DNA from: an uncultured Erysipelotrichaceae bacterium
GTDB taxonomy: Bacteria; Bacillota_I; Bacilli_A; RF39; UBA660
Reading direction: 5' to 3'
Assembly: GCA_902766875.1 (NCBI GenBank)
Contig: CACXFI010000089.1
Span: 1-9,494, forward strand
DNA length: 9,494 nt
In this document: positions 1 through 6,185 of the stretch, piece after piece
How positions within the stretch are numbered: the first letter of the stretch is position 1
Layout of the letters: each line of letters opens with the position of its first letter
Notes under the pieces: model-generated
Seen by the model: the letters and a program-made list of their open reading frames with translations, nothing else
Told to the model about the DNA's origin: nothing
Databases searched by the model: none
Position numbers and translations under genes: made by a program

Positions 1-910
1 CAATAGCTTCTCTATAAATATCTTTAGCTATCCCATAACCATCAGATACTAATCTAATATAATTATCTAACATAACACCATTATTAATTTCCATAACATA
101 TAATTTATTACTAGTAGTTTCTATTATATCAATACTTCCAAATACTAAATCAATAGATTTACTTACATCTAATGCCATATTTCTTAATTTTTCTTCCATA
201 TTTTTATCACTAATAGAATCTATAGTAGCTCCTCCCGATAAATTAAATTTCCAATTATATTCAAATTTTTCATTTTTATCTAATACTCTATCTAAATTAT
301 CATCATTAATTCCTTTAAAATACCCAGGATTTATTTCTTCTAATAACTCTTTAATAGTATTAATACCATTTCCTATAACGACAGGTTTAATTTTCTTATA
401 AATTAACTTAATTTCATTATTTAATATAATAATTCTATATTCATTCTTAATATCATAATAAGGACACATACTAATAGAAAAATTCTTACTAAGTAATTTA
501 TCTAAAACATTAACAAGTAATTCTTCATTATCTTTAATATGATATACATCTACACCACAAGTACCTTTATTAGGTTTTAAAACTATATTATTACCATTAT
601 TTTTATAATACTTTCTTACATATTCTAAACTATTATAACCTATTGCATATGAATTATTATTATCACTTCCATATACAATATTATGTTCAATAATAGGTAT
701 AGAATTATACTTTAATAATTCATATAAAGCATATTTATCATCTAAAATAGAACCCAAAGTATAATTATGTAGTCCAAATTTATAGCCCATTATATATCTA
801 GTTTTATCTTTATATTTTAATAAAAATATCCAATCATTAGATAATAATTCATACTTAATATTTTCTTCTTCACATATTTCCTTTATTATTTTTTTAAAAA
901 TATTAGACAT
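1..910 (-). CDS. ATP-grasp domain ligase, cyanophycin-synthetase-like (3' end cut by window edge)
   Basis: The gene starts at ATG 908-910, preceded by GGGTGG about 5 nt upstream. It stays open for 303 codons to base 1, so the C-terminus is missing. The protein shows an ATP-grasp pattern in order: a preATP-grasp segment with LL..NSIPIIEH (about 58-76), the nucleotide-binding strand VLKPNKGTCG (about 110-119, Lys112 as likely ATP ligand), YYDIKNEYRI (151-160), GNGINTIKEL (180-189), NLSGGATID (223-231), and the metal-site strands FGSIDIIE and YVMEINNG (247-268). The GNG..TI.EL and NLSGG blocks are known from the ATP-grasp part of cyanophycin synthetase and bifunctional glutathione synthetase (GshF). 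This family ligates a carboxylate to an amine through an acyl-phosphate. The substrate cannot be told. The last visible residues resemble the final helix of such domains, so little is probably missing. It has its own promoter and is separated from the NlpC gene by a terminator. Confidence 0.85.
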   Translation of the reverse strand, partial: MSNIFKKIIKEICEEENIKYELLSNDWIFLLKYKDKTRYIMGYKFGLHNYTLGSILDDKYALYELLKYNSIPIIEHNIVYGSDNNNSYAIGYNSLEYVRKYYKNNGNNIVLKPNKGTCGVDVYHIKDNEELLVNVLDKLLSKNFSISMCPYYDIKNEYRIIILNNEIKLIYKKIKPVVIGNGINTIKELLEEINPGYFKGINDDNLDRVLDKNEKFEYNWKFNLSGGATIDSISDKNMEEKLRNMALDVSKSIDLVFGSIDIIETTSNKLYVMEINNGVMLDNYIRLVSDGYGIAKDIYREAI

Positions 911-932
911 ATATACCACCCATGTACATAGA

Positions 933-941
933 ATTATAACA
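933..941 (-). promoter_or_regulatory. Extended -10 promoter for the edge ATP-grasp gene
   Basis: On the minus strand this reads TGTTATAAT, a perfect TGn extended -10 with TATAAT at 933-938. No convincing -35 lies 17-18 bp upstream, where the DNA is the terminator of the preceding gene. The predicted transcript starts near 926 and reaches the SD and ATG within about 16 nt. Confidence 0.55.
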
Positions 942-942
942 T

Positions 943-968
943 AAAAAAAGACTTATAAAAAGTCTTTT
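943..968 (-). terminator. Intrinsic terminator of the NlpC/P60 gene
   Basis: On the minus strand the arms AAAAGACTT and AAGTCTTTT form a 9-bp stem around a 5-nt loop. The stem starts directly after the TAA stop and runs into seven T residues. The stem is AT-rich but perfect, and its position supports a rho-independent terminator separating this gene from the ATP-grasp gene. Confidence 0.75.
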
Positions 969-969
969 A

Positions 970-2022
970 TTACACTCTTCTAACAGCTACTATATGAGAG
1001 CTTCTAGCCCAGCCTTCAATACTAGATAGTATTACACCTTGACTAGGATTAGCAGCATGAATCATCATACCATCACCAACATATAAAGCCGCATGAGTAG
1101 GGCCATTATCAGCACGAGTACTCCATACAATAATGTCTCCTGGCTGCATATTATCTATTGATACTCCAGTACCAGAATATATAATATCGCCACTACTTCT
1201 ACCTACTTTTTTACCAAACAAACCATATATATAGTATACAAATCCAGTACAATCAAATCCTGTTTCAGGACTAGCTCCAGCATAAGTATATCTATATCCT
1301 AAAAATGAATAAGCAGCTGATACTACTGAAGTAGTATCCACAGTAGCAGAAACATTACTATTAGTATAAGAATATGTATAAACAGGTCTATCTTTTACAG
1401 AAATACTATAACTTTTTTCACTAACATTTCCACTATTATCAACAGCTTTAATATTAACACTATAATTACCCGCTACATTGTTATTAAAATCAGTAACAAT
1501 AGTATAATATCCTTTATCAGTATCAGTAACTTCTTTTTTATAAGATAAATCACCATCTACTTGATCTTTTACACTATCAATATTAGAAAGTACGTCATAG
1601 CTATCTCCTGTATAAATAGATATATCATCCTTCTTAATACTAATATCAGCACCTACAGTATCAATAACTTCTATTTCCTTATAGAATTCTTTTTTAACAT
1701 TACCATTTGAAACAACATATATAACTTTATTATTACCTAACTTACTAGTATCTACACTACCAGTAAATATTACTTCTCCGGATTCTACTTTATCAACATA
1801 ATCCAAAGCTTTAAATTCAGATCCATATTCTATTGTCTTAGAATCCTTAAAAGACATACTCATTTCATTATATAGTTTCTCATCATTAATAGTATTACTA
1901 AAAGTACTAAGTAATGTTAAAAATGGTACCATAACAAGTATAAACCTGTTTTTAGCCCTTGTCTTCTTTCTTAAATTATCCATCACTCTCTTACACGAGA
2001 GCGGATCATTTATCCTCTTCAT
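970..2022 (-). CDS. Secreted/anchored NlpC/P60 peptidoglycan hydrolase with two Ig-like domains
   Basis: 350 aa from ATG 2020-2022, which sits 8 nt from the SD AAGGAG (2031-2036). An in-frame TTG at 2028 lies only 2 nt from the SD and is rejected. The N-terminus is basic (residues 1-26), then a hydrophobic stretch (about 27-41) acts as an uncleaved anchor or signal; no lipobox is seen. Two Ig-like modules follow (about 65-122 and 125-211), the second with the NIKAVDNSGN pattern of DUF5011/HYR-type surface domains. The C-terminal NlpC/P60 domain (about 232-350) has the catalytic Cys in FDCTGF (Cys258), the His in THAALYVGDG (His310) and a third polar residue in MMIHA (His322). Such enzymes cleave peptide bonds in the peptidoglycan stem, commonly D-Glu to the diamino acid, acting outside the membrane. 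It is monocistronic, with its own promoter and terminator. Confidence 0.93.
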   Translation of the reverse strand: MKRINDPLSCKRVMDNLRKKTRAKNRFILVMVPFLTLLSTFSNTINDEKLYNEMSMSFKDSKTIEYGSEFKALDYVDKVESGEVIFTGSVDTSKLGNNKVIYVVSNGNVKKEFYKEIEVIDTVGADISIKKDDISIYTGDSYDVLSNIDSVKDQVDGDLSYKKEVTDTDKGYYTIVTDFNNNVAGNYSVNIKAVDNSGNVSEKSYSISVKDRPVYTYSYTNSNVSATVDTTSVVSAAYSFLGYRYTYAGASPETGFDCTGFVYYIYGLFGKKVGRSSGDIIYSGTGVSIDNMQPGDIIVWSTRADNGPTHAALYVGDGMMIHAANPSQGVILSSIEGWARSSHIVAVRRV

Positions 2023-2030
2023 TTTCAATT

Positions 2031-2036
2031 CTCCTT
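2031..2036 (-). promoter_or_regulatory. Shine-Dalgarno AAGGAG deciding the NlpC/P60 start
   Basis: AAGGAG lies 8 nt upstream of ATG 2020-2022 but only 2 nt from the in-frame TTG at 2026-2028. The shorter, ATG-initiated protein is therefore preferred. Confidence 0.7.
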
Positions 2037-2055
2037 TTTTAAAGTAGCGAATGCT

Positions 2056-2084
2056 ATTCTACCTCATTTTCCAAAAAAAGTCAA
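2056..2084 (-). promoter_or_regulatory. Sigma-70-type promoter of the NlpC/P60 gene
   Basis: The minus strand reads TTGACT (2079-2084), a 17-bp spacer, then TAGAAT (2056-2061). It is the only promoter in the window with a near-consensus -35. The start site is expected near 2049, giving a short leader of about 27 nt. A small palindrome, TAGC-4-GCTA (about 2045-2056), covers the predicted start site and could bind a regulator, but this is weak. Confidence 0.75.
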
Positions 2085-2138
2085 ATTTTAATCAAATATG
2101 TTAACACAATTCCTTTAAAAACTCATTAATATTATATT

Positions 2139-2181
2139 CAAAAACAAAGAAAATATACAGTATATCTATACCGTATATTTC
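2139..2181 (-). terminator. Probable intrinsic terminator of the membrane protein/ATP-grasp/DUF operon
   Basis: Imperfect inverted arms at 2149-2160 and 2171-2181 (minus: GAAATATACGG ... CTGTATATTTTC) flank a loop of about 10 nt. They are followed on the minus strand by a T-rich run with few interruptions (2139-2150). The structure lies about 28 nt past the stop of the gene at 2210 and upstream of the NlpC promoter. The same bases contain two tandem copies of TATACnGTATA, so an operator role is an alternative. Confidence 0.5.
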
Positions 2182-2209
2182 TTTTAATAATATAACTTTT
2201 TCTATAAAA

Positions 2210-2749
2210 CTACTTACTATCTTGTATATCTTTTAACATATTATAAATTACTTTAGTACTCTCGTAAGCTAAATTTTCTTCACCTGCATAATTTACAAAC
2301 ACTTCTAATATTTCATCTACATTATCCTTATTAACCCTATCCTTAACAATATATTTAGATATTTCCAATCTATCTTTCCATATTAAAGTTAATAAACATT
2401 GAGCTATTACTTTGTTAGATAGATTACTATTTTTATATAATTCCATAACTAATTCATCAGTTATTTTTCTAGGATTTGTAACAATAATCTTATTAGATCT
2501 ATAATCACCCTTTTCATCATCCACCTTAACTACTTCAGCATCATCTGGAATAATAACATCATATAAAATATCTCCTCTATGTAACCATCTAAGTATCTTA
2601 TCCTCTGTACCAAAATTAAATCCACCCATTTCTTTAGCATCCATATTATTAGGATTCCACTTTTTCGCTACATTTACTTCATCTACCTTATACTCAAATC
2701 CATTAGCATTAGATTTAACACCATCCATTACTCTAACATATTTAATCAT
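2210..2749 (-). CDS. Conserved hypothetical protein, DUF7666-like N-terminal domain
   Basis: 179 aa from ATG 2747-2749, with AGGAG (2757-2761) 7 nt upstream. No membrane segment or signal is visible. The N-terminal half (1-95) has the pattern GFEYKVDEVN (17-26), MGGFNFGTED (41-50), a YDV strand (63-65) and YRSNKIIV (83-90). From memory this spacing resembles small phage- and genome-borne proteins with GF.Y..G, GFHFC, EV and TNKI blocks that are grouped as DUF7666. The match is by eye and the function of that group is not known to me. The C-terminal half (96-179) is predicted mostly helical and charged. It is the last gene of an operon, with 16 nt separating it from the upstream ATP-grasp gene. 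The SD lies entirely in that gap. Confidence 0.75.
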   Translation of the reverse strand: MIKYVRVMDGVKSNANGFEYKVDEVNVAKKWNPNNMDAKEMGGFNFGTEDKILRWLHRGDILYDVIIPDDAEVVKVDDEKGDYRSNKIIVTNPRKITDELVMELYKNSNLSNKVIAQCLLTLIWKDRLEISKYIVKDRVNKDNVDEILEVFVNYAGEENLAYESTKVIYNMLKDIQDSK

Positions 2750-2765
2750 TTTTTGTCTCCTATAC

Positions 2766-3584
2766 TTAATAAATCATATTATTTATTACATCTATTAAAT
2801 CCCTTATAAATCTTTCTCTTGTTTCTTCATCTAATTCTAATATAGACAAATATGGATTTAAATCTTCAAGTTCAACCAACAATAATCTTCCATCTTGAGT
2901 TCTACAAGCATCTACTCTTTGAATGCCATTTTTAATACCATTCCATCTTATAAATTTTTGAGCGAAATCCATATCTTCACTATTATAATCATATTTTTCT
3001 AATTTCCATCTTTGCTCCTTATTTGGTGCATATAAAGCATATTCTAATTTATCATTAATAAAATAAAATGATACTTCATATTTAAAATCAATAGCCGGCT
3101 GAATCAACATAGTTCCATCTATTATATTTCTATTTAATAATTCTTCCTTTTCTAGAAATTCAAGACCAATTGAATCAGAACCATCTTTTGGTTTTATAAC
3201 GTATTTATCTGTATCAGGAAGTAAATCTATATCTTCTACTCTATCAATAGTAGGAATAACAGGATATTTTTCTTTAGTTAAATCTAATAAATATTCTTTA
3301 CCACACATATCTGCTTTACCACTAAATTCATTAAATATCTTCAGATTATTACTTTTAACTCTATCAACAAAAGAATTATAAATATCTTTGAAACTATTAA
3401 CTCCACCTGTATTTCTAAAAACAATTAAATCCACATCATTCTCAAAACTTTCTGAATTTTTAGGATTACATAAAACAACATCAAAATTATCTTTTAATCT
3501 ATTTGTAATATATAAATCCTCTTCATAATAATTTCTACCCTTAGCCACATAATATAAATCTGTTAAATATAATATTTTTTTCAT
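2766..3584 (-). CDS. ATP-grasp domain protein (RimK-like superfamily), substrate unknown
   Basis: 272 aa from ATG 3582-3584, with SD GAGGT (3591-3595) 6 nt upstream; this SD overlaps the TGA stop of the preceding membrane gene, so translation is probably coupled. Residues 1-60 look like a preATP-grasp Rossmann-type domain (KKILYLTDL). The ATP-grasp core shows KYVIKPKDGSDSIG (127-140, Lys131 likely ATP ligand), MLIQPAI..KYEVSFYF (159-175) as the second nucleotide-binding stretch, and RVDACR and LVELEDLNP (223-244, with acidic residues and Asn243 fit to bind Mg). The family forms amide or thioester bonds by way of acyl-phosphates. It differs clearly from the ATP-grasp protein at the left edge. 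No short precursor peptide of the graspetide type is seen nearby. The product is soluble, and its operon partners are a polytopic membrane protein and a DUF7666-like protein. Confidence 0.85.
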   Translation of the reverse strand: MKKILYLTDLYYVAKGRNYYEEDLYITNRLKDNFDVVLCNPKNSESFENDVDLIVFRNTGGVNSFKDIYNSFVDRVKSNNLKIFNEFSGKADMCGKEYLLDLTKEKYPVIPTIDRVEDIDLLPDTDKYVIKPKDGSDSIGLEFLEKEELLNRNIIDGTMLIQPAIDFKYEVSFYFINDKLEYALYAPNKEQRWKLEKYDYNSEDMDFAQKFIRWNGIKNGIQRVDACRTQDGRLLLVELEDLNPYLSILELDEETRERFIRDLIDVINNMIY

Positions 3585-3593
3585 ATAATCACC

Positions 3594-4214
3594 TCAACCA
3601 CTAATAAAAGGAATTCTTATTATAAAAGATAGTATTAATCCTATAATTAAACTTATTATCATATTCCTTATATTCTTATATAAAACTATACAAGTACCTA
3701 TAAATACTAATAAATATAAAATACCTTTAATATCAAAATACAATATTCCTATACTAAAACAACTTGAAAACATAATAAATAATATCAAACTACTAATAAT
3801 TATAGATACTTTATTTTCACTTTTAGAATACCAACATATATATGCAAGTATTGGAGATATAATTGTTATAACATACCATATCATCATATAATTTTTAGGA
3901 TTAAATCCACTAAATAAAATAGTATATAAATGATAGCTAATAGTCATACCAATAAAAAATAATAAAACATTAATACCTGCTCTTAATGGTGTTTTACTAA
4001 ATACTGATATAATTACTCCTATAAATAACCAAATACTCATACTAGAAAAGAAATTACCTAAATCTAAATATGCAATTACATTTTGCCACCATATACTATT
4101 ATCAATTGATAAATTATCTAACCATTTAGAAACTATTCCTAATAATATCCCTAATAAAAATATAAATAAAGTATTAATTATTTTATTTTTAAATATATTT
4201 TTCAAAAATAACAC
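3594..4214 (-). CDS. Polytopic integral membrane protein, family unassigned
   Basis: 206 aa if read from GTG 4212-4214. About seven hydrophobic segments are visible (roughly 13-30, 54-72, 78-100, 109-129, 136-158, 163-179 and 184-203), with few charged residues. Conserved-looking loops include KTPLRAG (74-80) and ISYHLYTILFSGFNP (92-106). I recall similar hypothetical proteins in Clostridia but no function. The start is uncertain: the SD-like GTGGGG (4217-4222) is only 2 nt from GTG and 11 nt from TTG 4203-4205, which would give a protein 3 residues shorter. The ATG at 4214-4216 is out of frame. It is the first gene of a three-gene operon and has its own extended -10 promoter. Its TGA stop is embedded in the SD of the next gene. 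Confidence 0.85.
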   Translation of the reverse strand: MLFLKNIFKNKIINTLFIFLLGILLGIVSKWLDNLSIDNSIWWQNVIAYLDLGNFFSSMSIWLFIGVIISVFSKTPLRAGINVLLFFIGMTISYHLYTILFSGFNPKNYMMIWYVITIISPILAYICWYSKSENKVSIIISSLILFIMFSSCFSIGILYFDIKGILYLLVFIGTCIVLYKNIRNMIISLIIGLILSFIIRIPFISG

Positions 4215-4228
4215 ATCCCCACTTTTTA

Positions 4229-4258
4229 ATTATAGCACATAAAAAGAAAGATTTTCAT
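4229..4258 (-). promoter_or_regulatory. Extended -10 promoter of the membrane protein operon
   Basis: The minus strand reads TGCTATAAT (4229-4237), with a weak -35, ATGAAA (4253-4258), 18 bp upstream. The -35 lies inside the loop and stem of the preceding terminator. The start site is expected near 4222, so the leader is only about 8-17 nt and the SD would sit at the 5' end of the mRNA. Confidence 0.6.
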
Positions 4259-4265
4259 CTTTCTT
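4241..4265 (-). terminator. Intrinsic terminator of the five-gene operon
   Basis: On the minus strand the perfect 9-bp arms AAGAAAGAT and ATCTTTCTT enclose a 4-nt loop and are followed by a T run (4241-4245). It begins 5 nt past the stop of the rhodanese lipoprotein gene. This is the clearest terminator in the window. Confidence 0.85.
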
Positions 4266-4270
4266 ATAAA

Positions 4271-4621
4271 TTATTCTTTTTCTAAATCAATACTATCAAA
4301 TGCCCCTAAATCCATTACATCATATCCTAAATCTTTTAAAGTATTATAAGCTATATTACTTCTACCACCACTTTTACAATATACTAATATAGTTTTATCT
4401 TTATCTAATTCTACATTTTCATCTATTTCATCATAAGGTATATTAATAGAATCTTTAACATGAGAAGTATCATATTCTTCTTTAGTCCTAACATCGACAA
4501 TAATATAATTATCCTCTTTTAATATTTTATCTAAAGATGACATTTCTTTTTCTTCACTACATCCTACTAATAATAATCCCATAGTAATTATTAATAAACA
4601 ACATAATATTTTCTTTCTCAT
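4271..4621 (-). CDS. Rhodanese-like domain lipoprotein
   Basis: 116 aa from ATG 4619-4621, with the SD-like AGGGA about 7 nt upstream. A lipoprotein signal peptide is plain: basic MRKK, a hydrophobic core, then the lipobox LVGC with lipidated Cys21. The rhodanese domain (about 26-114) has the VDVRTKEEY motif (42-50), the H..DSINIP motif (54-62) and the active-site loop YCKSGGRS (81-88) with Cys82. Single-domain rhodaneses carry persulfide sulfur or act in thiol chemistry, and as a lipoprotein this one would work on the outer face of the membrane. It is the last gene of the operon. The stop of the GNAT gene is 9 nt upstream and partly overlaps its SD (TAGGGA). A strong terminator follows. Confidence 0.92.
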   Translation of the reverse strand: MRKKILCCLLIITMGLLLVGCSEEKEMSSLDKILKEDNYIIVDVRTKEEYDTSHVKDSINIPYDEIDENVELDKDKTILVYCKSGGRSNIAYNTLKDLGYDVMDLGAFDSIDLEKE

Positions 4622-4630
4622 AAAAAATCC

Positions 4631-5374
4631 CTACTTAATTAATTTTTCAAATGCATTAGCGTTTAATATCGTATTTGAAATAAATTTACCTTTATAGAAA
4701 TTAGCCCAATTATTAATAACACAAGGAGCATTTTTAGCTTTTTCCAATGAATCAATTTTAACAAAATCTAATTTAATGCCTTTATCTTTAGCATAATCAG
4801 ATAATTCTTTAACTTCATATTCTACATAAGGACATTCATTACTATAATAAATAGTAAAATTATCTTTATCTATTTCCATCTTTCTAGCACTATTACTAAA
4901 TTTAGGAGTATCCCCATTATCAAAAGAAAGTGCCATTAATTCATAATCATCAATTGTATCTACTACTTTAAATCCATAATGCAGAAAGAATTTCTTATCT
5001 CCAATAAATGGTTTTTTCTTTTTAGATACTAAAGTACATATACCACTCATTTTCTTATTCTTAGAATCATTAATAGCATATTCTAATAATTCTTTACCAA
5101 TACCTTTACCCTTAAAACTACCCGCTACCCATAAACAATATATATACATATAATTCTTACCATTAATAGGCACCCAAGCTGTCTCAATGGGTTCATACTC
5201 AATAAATATTTTACCTCTAGCATTTAACTTTCTAAATACATGACCATCTTTCAATTTACTCTTTATCCATTCTTTTTTCTTATCAACACCATCTTGATGT
5301 TTAGGATCACCTATAGCACAACAAATATGTTCTTCATCTATATTATTTAAATCTAAATTAATATATTCATTCAT
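4631..5374 (-). CDS. GNAT acetyltransferase with C-terminal YoaP-like domain
   Basis: 247 aa from ATG 5372-5374, with GGAGG (5384-5388) 9 nt upstream. The N-terminal GNAT fold (about 1-150) has the acetyl-CoA-binding motif A, LWVAG..KGKGIGKELL (81-97), with the R/Q-x-x-G-x-G loop written as KGKGIG. It also has the later strand/helix FFLHYGFKVVDTI (129-141). Residues about 172-247 match the YoaP-like domain: the YYSNECPY motif with Cys181, then a thioredoxin-like alternation (KLDFVKID, NAPCVINNW with Cys218, FYKGKFIS). Proteins of this two-domain type are common in Clostridia; the acyl acceptor is unknown. The CxxY-type site suggests a redox or thiol-related role, which is an inference. It lies 32 nt after the HGTG-motif gene and 9 nt before the rhodanese lipoprotein, with no terminator in either gap. 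Confidence 0.9.
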   Translation of the reverse strand: MNEYINLDLNNIDEEHICCAIGDPKHQDGVDKKKEWIKSKLKDGHVFRKLNARGKIFIEYEPIETAWVPINGKNYMYIYCLWVAGSFKGKGIGKELLEYAINDSKNKKMSGICTLVSKKKKPFIGDKKFFLHYGFKVVDTIDDYELMALSFDNGDTPKFSNSARKMEIDKDNFTIYYSNECPYVEYEVKELSDYAKDKGIKLDFVKIDSLEKAKNAPCVINNWANFYKGKFISNTILNANAFEKLIK

Positions 5375-5406
5375 ATATACTTACCTCCAAGAATAATTTA
5401 AAAAGA

Positions 5407-6165
5407 TTATTTACTTTTTCCTGAACTTGGTGAATCATCCCATTTAATATCCTCAAATTCTCCAAAATTTGCATCAAAATCAATAGTTCCCGATAATACC
5501 CCATCTTGAGGAGTAGATAAGTCAGATTGTTCTCCAGTTCCAAAAAGATTTGATTCTAATCTAGTAAGCCTAGTTTTTGTTTTTTCTAAAGCCATCTTGT
5601 AACCTTCTCTCAATATACTAATAGTTTCTGGAGTCAATGTTTGCTCAAATCCTTCGTTTAGCCTTACCATTTGTTTATCAACATCAAAACAACCAACTAT
5701 AAATTTAGGATCCAAATAATATGTTTTACGACCATTTTCTTGCAATTCTTCTCTAAAAAAAGCGCCATATCTTTCACCATCTAAATCAGAAATATCCCCC
5801 ATAGAATTAACATATTCTAAAGGTAATCTTACAATAATTACCTTTTTTGAATTCAAATGTGGCCAATTATTAAGTTGTTCTTTCAACCCTCCAATAGTAG
5901 GTTCAGGCAAATCAAATTCTTTAAATTGATCTTTAAGTTCTGGAGTAGGTGCACTTAAACCCACAGTAGTATAATAAAGAGAATTATCCTTTGTCCTTAA
6001 TCCTTTACTAAAAATAGAATCAACAACTTGGTCACCATTACCAGATCTTCCAGTCCCATGACCCAAAAAAATAAACCCAGATTCTGATAGCAAAGAACTT
6101 AATTGTTCTACCGAAACATAAGTTCCTTCACCAGAAGATACAACATTTGTATTATTAGTAACCAT
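5407..6165 (-). CDS. Hypothetical protein with ADP-ribosyltransferase-like features (GHGTGR motif)
   Basis: 252 aa from ATG 6163-6165; GGAGGT (6172-6177) is 6 nt upstream, and the in-frame ATG at 6180 that would make MGGII overlaps the SD and is rejected. No signal or membrane segment is seen. Visible landmarks: FLGHGTGRSGNGD (33-45), IFSKGLRTKD (51-60), LYYTT (63-67), VIIVRLPLEYV (109-119), DLDGERYGAFFREE (127-140) and YYLDPKFIVGCFDV (149-162). The order HGT, then an I..GL helix, a Y..T strand, an acidic segment with Glu and a final DP..I.GCFD strand is what ART/PARP/KptA-fold proteins show, so a nucleotide-dependent transferase is possible. No catalytic residue can be confirmed by eye. After a charged helix (about 180-206) comes an acidic, low-complexity tail (207-252). 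It lies 20 nt behind the membrane-anchored gene of the same operon. Confidence 0.85.
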   Translation of the reverse strand: MVTNNTNVVSSGEGTYVSVEQLSSLLSESGFIFLGHGTGRSGNGDQVVDSIFSKGLRTKDNSLYYTTVGLSAPTPELKDQFKEFDLPEPTIGGLKEQLNNWPHLNSKKVIIVRLPLEYVNSMGDISDLDGERYGAFFREELQENGRKTYYLDPKFIVGCFDVDKQMVRLNEGFEQTLTPETISILREGYKMALEKTKTRLTRLESNLFGTGEQSDLSTPQDGVLSGTIDFDANFGEFEDIKWDDSPSSGKSK

Positions 6166-6171
6166 AATTAT

Positions 6172-6177
6172 ACCTCC
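6172..6177 (-). promoter_or_regulatory. Shine-Dalgarno GGAGGT deciding the HGTG-protein start
   Basis: GGAGGT is 6 nt from ATG 6163-6165. A longer reading from ATG 6178-6180 would begin inside this SD and has no SD of its own. Confidence 0.7.
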
Positions 6178-6185
6178 CATTAATA

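Noticed and set aside
2023..2209. Cyclic-di-AMP (ydaO-type) or other riboswitch before the NlpC/P60 gene
   Set aside because: Such switches often precede wall hydrolase genes, but the promoter at 2056-2084 leaves a leader of only about 27 nt, too short for an aptamer. The upstream hairpin fits a terminator instead.
2766..3584. Graspetide (RiPP) ligase cluster
   Set aside because: The ATP-grasp core is present, but no short precursor gene or graspetide leader is visible in the operon or adjacent gaps.
3594..3596. Mollicutes genetic code (TGA as tryptophan)
   Set aside because: TGA ends the membrane protein exactly ahead of the next gene's start, and tryptophans are written TGG throughout, so the standard bacterial code applies.
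5392..5411. Terminator between the HGTG-motif gene and the GNAT gene
   Set aside because: The inverted repeat AATAAT/ATTATT is only 6 bp of A-T pairs and is followed by no T run on the minus strand, so the operon is read as continuous.
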